This document shows positions 62,357 to 64,000 of a stretch of DNA of 64,000 bases, piece after piece (positions within the stretch are counted from its first letter, which is position 1; each line of letters begins with the position of its first letter). A model generated the notes under the pieces. That model made no database searches, had not been told where the DNA came from, and saw only the letters and a list, made by a program, of their open reading frames with translations. The DNA lies in the NCBI GenBank assembly GCA_039024435.1, contig JBCCQH010000001.1:1-64000 (forward strand), read 5' to 3'. The position numbers were made by a program, and so were the translations under genes. Origin of the DNA: JBCCQH01 sp039024435. Its GTDB lineage: Bacteria; Bacteroidota; Bacteroidia; J057; JADKCL01.

Positions 62357-63838
62357 TTAGACCAGGCTTTTGAGTGCATGCTCGATTCGCTTGAATAGAT
62401 AATCTCGGTCACTCGCATTTGTCTTCGAGTTGATTTGATTGCGGCATTTTGTGAGGTGTTGTCTCGATCCAATTGCGGTTAACACTTTCCGAAAAAGGCG
62501 TAAGCGGATTAAGTATTGCTGTTTGCGGGGAGCTCGAAAAAAATTTTGCCTTTGCAGGTAAGCAATTGTGGCATGGCAACTATCCAGCGCATCTTGGGGG
62601 TACTGCCCATGGACTTCGGCATTTTCCCATTGTACTTTGATTTTAAAGAACCTTGCCCAAAAGTTCCAAAGTGGATTGCTCGATTTTACCGAATCAAGCA
62701 ATTCCAAGGCATATTCGAGTTGTCCGTAACAGTAGGCAAGTACGCCTCGGTTGTACTGGTAAACCAGTTGCCTTTCGTGGGTCGCAACTTTGTCGATAAA
62801 CTGTTCCAAGTATTTGGTGCCCAATTCCGGTCGATCAAGGCGGACGGTAATTGCAATCATGTTTTTTAAATGTTCGCCCGGTAGCCGCCCTTTTTCATCC
62901 ATTTCGCCTGCTTTGATGCTTCTCCGATAAAGTTCCAGTAGTTCGTGCGTAAATTGTAATTGCTGATCACTGTTTCCTACATTGATGAAATAAACGCAGA
63001 CGCTCTTGAGCCGATGCCACAGGTAAACTCGGCTTTCCCGGTCAATCTTGTTTTGATGGTGCAATAGTGTTTGTTTCAGTTGGGGATACAGCGTGGATGC
63101 TGAACTGAGGTCGCCTTCAGTGATTTTTGCCAGTACAAGATAAAATTTCCGATAAGTAGCGATCAGAGGCTGGTCGGAGTAAGGAATCTGCCCGCTGATA
63201 TGGACCACGGGGTCTAGGAAGGAAAAAGTGATTTTTGCCCCAGGGGCTTGATGGATGAGTGAGTTGGACATTACTTCGATAAGTACTTCCAGAGACTCTA
63301 CGATAAAATAGTTTTCTAGGTCGAGGAGCTGTAGAACATCATTGTGCCGCAGTTTGGGATTTGTATTGGAATTGTCCCAATATTCGCTCATCCGGAAGGC
63401 ATGTTTTGCCAATAGTTCTTTGGCCGATTTTGGGTTATCGTTTTCGATCCATTTTCGCCTGGCTTTTTGGGCAAGTCCGTCCAGGCCACGATCAGTGTAA
63501 ATACGGGATACGATCTGCGCTTTAAGCAGAGGATCATGCTCCAGGTACACCTGGGAAAGGTACCGCAATAAATGTTGCAATAGTTCGGCCATGAGGCGGC
63601 GCATGGAAGATGAATTGTAACTCGGATCATGGTTAGGGTACAACCTCTCCCACATACGCTCATAATCCAGACCCAGCCACGAAGACTTATTTTTCATCAA
63701 CTCTTCGATCACCCGGAACAGTGATTGCATTTGCGGTCGGATGTTTTCCCCTTGCATGATTGCGGAAAAGTCACGCAATTCCTTTTTTGACAACGTTTGA
63801 CGGAGTTGTAAATATTTATTCTGTCGTATTTCTCCCAT
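62357..63838 (-). CDS. Helical repeat protein of unknown function
   Basis: 493 residues from the ATG at 63838 (MGEIRQNKYLQLR); the open frame extends to 63868. Almost entirely helical, with Tyr/Leu spacing such as YQYNRGVLAYCYGQLEYALELLDSV that resembles TPR-like repeats in the C-terminal half. No signal peptide or membrane segment, so probably cytoplasmic. Its coding sequence is noticeably richer in A and T than the neighbouring genes, which may indicate later acquisition. I do not recognise the family. Confidence 0.6.
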   Translation of the reverse strand: MGEIRQNKYLQLRQTLSKKELRDFSAIMQGENIRPQMQSLFRVIEELMKNKSSWLGLDYERMWERLYPNHDPSYNSSSMRRLMAELLQHLLRYLSQVYLEHDPLLKAQIVSRIYTDRGLDGLAQKARRKWIENDNPKSAKELLAKHAFRMSEYWDNSNTNPKLRHNDVLQLLDLENYFIVESLEVLIEVMSNSLIHQAPGAKITFSFLDPVVHISGQIPYSDQPLIATYRKFYLVLAKITEGDLSSASTLYPQLKQTLLHHQNKIDRESRVYLWHRLKSVCVYFINVGNSDQQLQFTHELLELYRRSIKAGEMDEKGRLPGEHLKNMIAITVRLDRPELGTKYLEQFIDKVATHERQLVYQYNRGVLAYCYGQLEYALELLDSVKSSNPLWNFWARFFKIKVQWENAEVHGQYPQDALDSCHATIAYLQRQNFFRAPRKQQYLIRLRLFRKVLTAIGSRQHLTKCRNQINSKTNASDRDYLFKRIEHALKSLV

Positions 63839-63894
63839 TGTAATCAATCCCTTGGAAAAGATACACAAAAATTTTGGGGGGTATGAAATAGAAA

Positions 63895-63917
63895 TCCGGG
63901 AGGCTCAGCCTCCCGGA
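63895..63917 (-). terminator. Terminator for a gene entering from the right edge
   Basis: TCCGGGAGGC (63895-63904) pairs perfectly with GCCTCCCGGA (63908-63917) around a TCA loop; on the minus strand a TTTCTATTTC tract follows. It would end a minus-strand gene whose body lies beyond the right edge; one minus frame from the edge ends at a TGA at 63957-63959 after 13 codons, but the frame cannot be confirmed. Confidence 0.6.
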
Positions 63918-64000
63918 CGTTAGGTGGTTTGGGAACTTCCAGAGATCGATTTGTAATCAAACGATGGTTGCCAGGCCCTCCTTCAAAAAATGGTACTCAT

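Overview
The window reads as chromosomal DNA of a fairly GC-rich member of the Bacteroidota, most likely a Saprospiria/Lewinella-like marine or aquatic bacterium. Six predicted secreted proteins end in a type IX secretion (T9SS) type A sorting domain. Several promoters match the Bacteroidota -7 box TAnnTTTG. Other pointers are a FecA-like TonB receptor with a carboxypeptidase-regulatory-like N-terminus, DUF4846 and DUF5060 proteins, Bacteroidota-style lipoproteins (lipobox cysteine followed by acidic residues), and the gene order ileS - dksA-like - lspA. Placement below phylum level is inference. I found no rRNA, tRNA, CRISPR array or prophage.

Layout. 1-208: start of an IS1595-type transposase running off the left edge. 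0.6-5.9 kb: T9SS protein, GT-C membrane glycosyltransferase, small outer-membrane barrel, an IPTL-CTERM surface protein and a DUF4846 lipoprotein. 6.0-13.3 kb: a hydrolase-PDZ protein facing a tightly overlapping three-gene operon (TonB receptor, GT-C glycosyltransferase, FAD oxidoreductase), then a Gly/Ser-repeat lipoprotein. 13.4-24.3 kb: T9SS beta-propeller protein, Dph6-like ATPase, aldehyde dehydrogenase + M1 peptidase operon, era-obg, and a large T9SS protein. 24.3-29.5 kb: a membrane LytTR 'one-component' receptor preceded by a nested inverted repeat and followed by three tandem paralogous Cys-rich lipoproteins closed by a strong terminator; this is the best candidate for an undescribed system. 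29.6-36.8 kb: RND exporter, ileS, DksA-like regulator, lspA. 36.9-42.3 kb: solitary nuoF, then sucA-sucB. 42.5-49.8 kb: LytS/LytR-type two-component pair, a tandem-AAA ATPase, a small SinR/Cas2-like protein divergent from selD, and a GT2 glycosyltransferase. 49.9-56.5 kb: small membrane protein, nitrilase, DUF5060 glycosidase with T9SS tail, HSL-type esterase, and a phasin-like protein with a palindrome embedded in its promoter. 56.6-64 kb: two T9SS proteins on the minus strand (one with nine PKD domains), a hydrolase lipoprotein and an AT-richer orphan gene.

How the parts fit together: housekeeping functions (Era, Obg, IleS, LspA, NuoF, 2-oxoglutarate dehydrogenase, SelD) are interspersed with a large cell-surface and secreted repertoire. 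LytTR-type regulation appears twice, once as a conventional kinase/regulator pair and once as a membrane receptor with its own DNA-binding domain. Function calls rest on motif recognition by eye; no database search was run.
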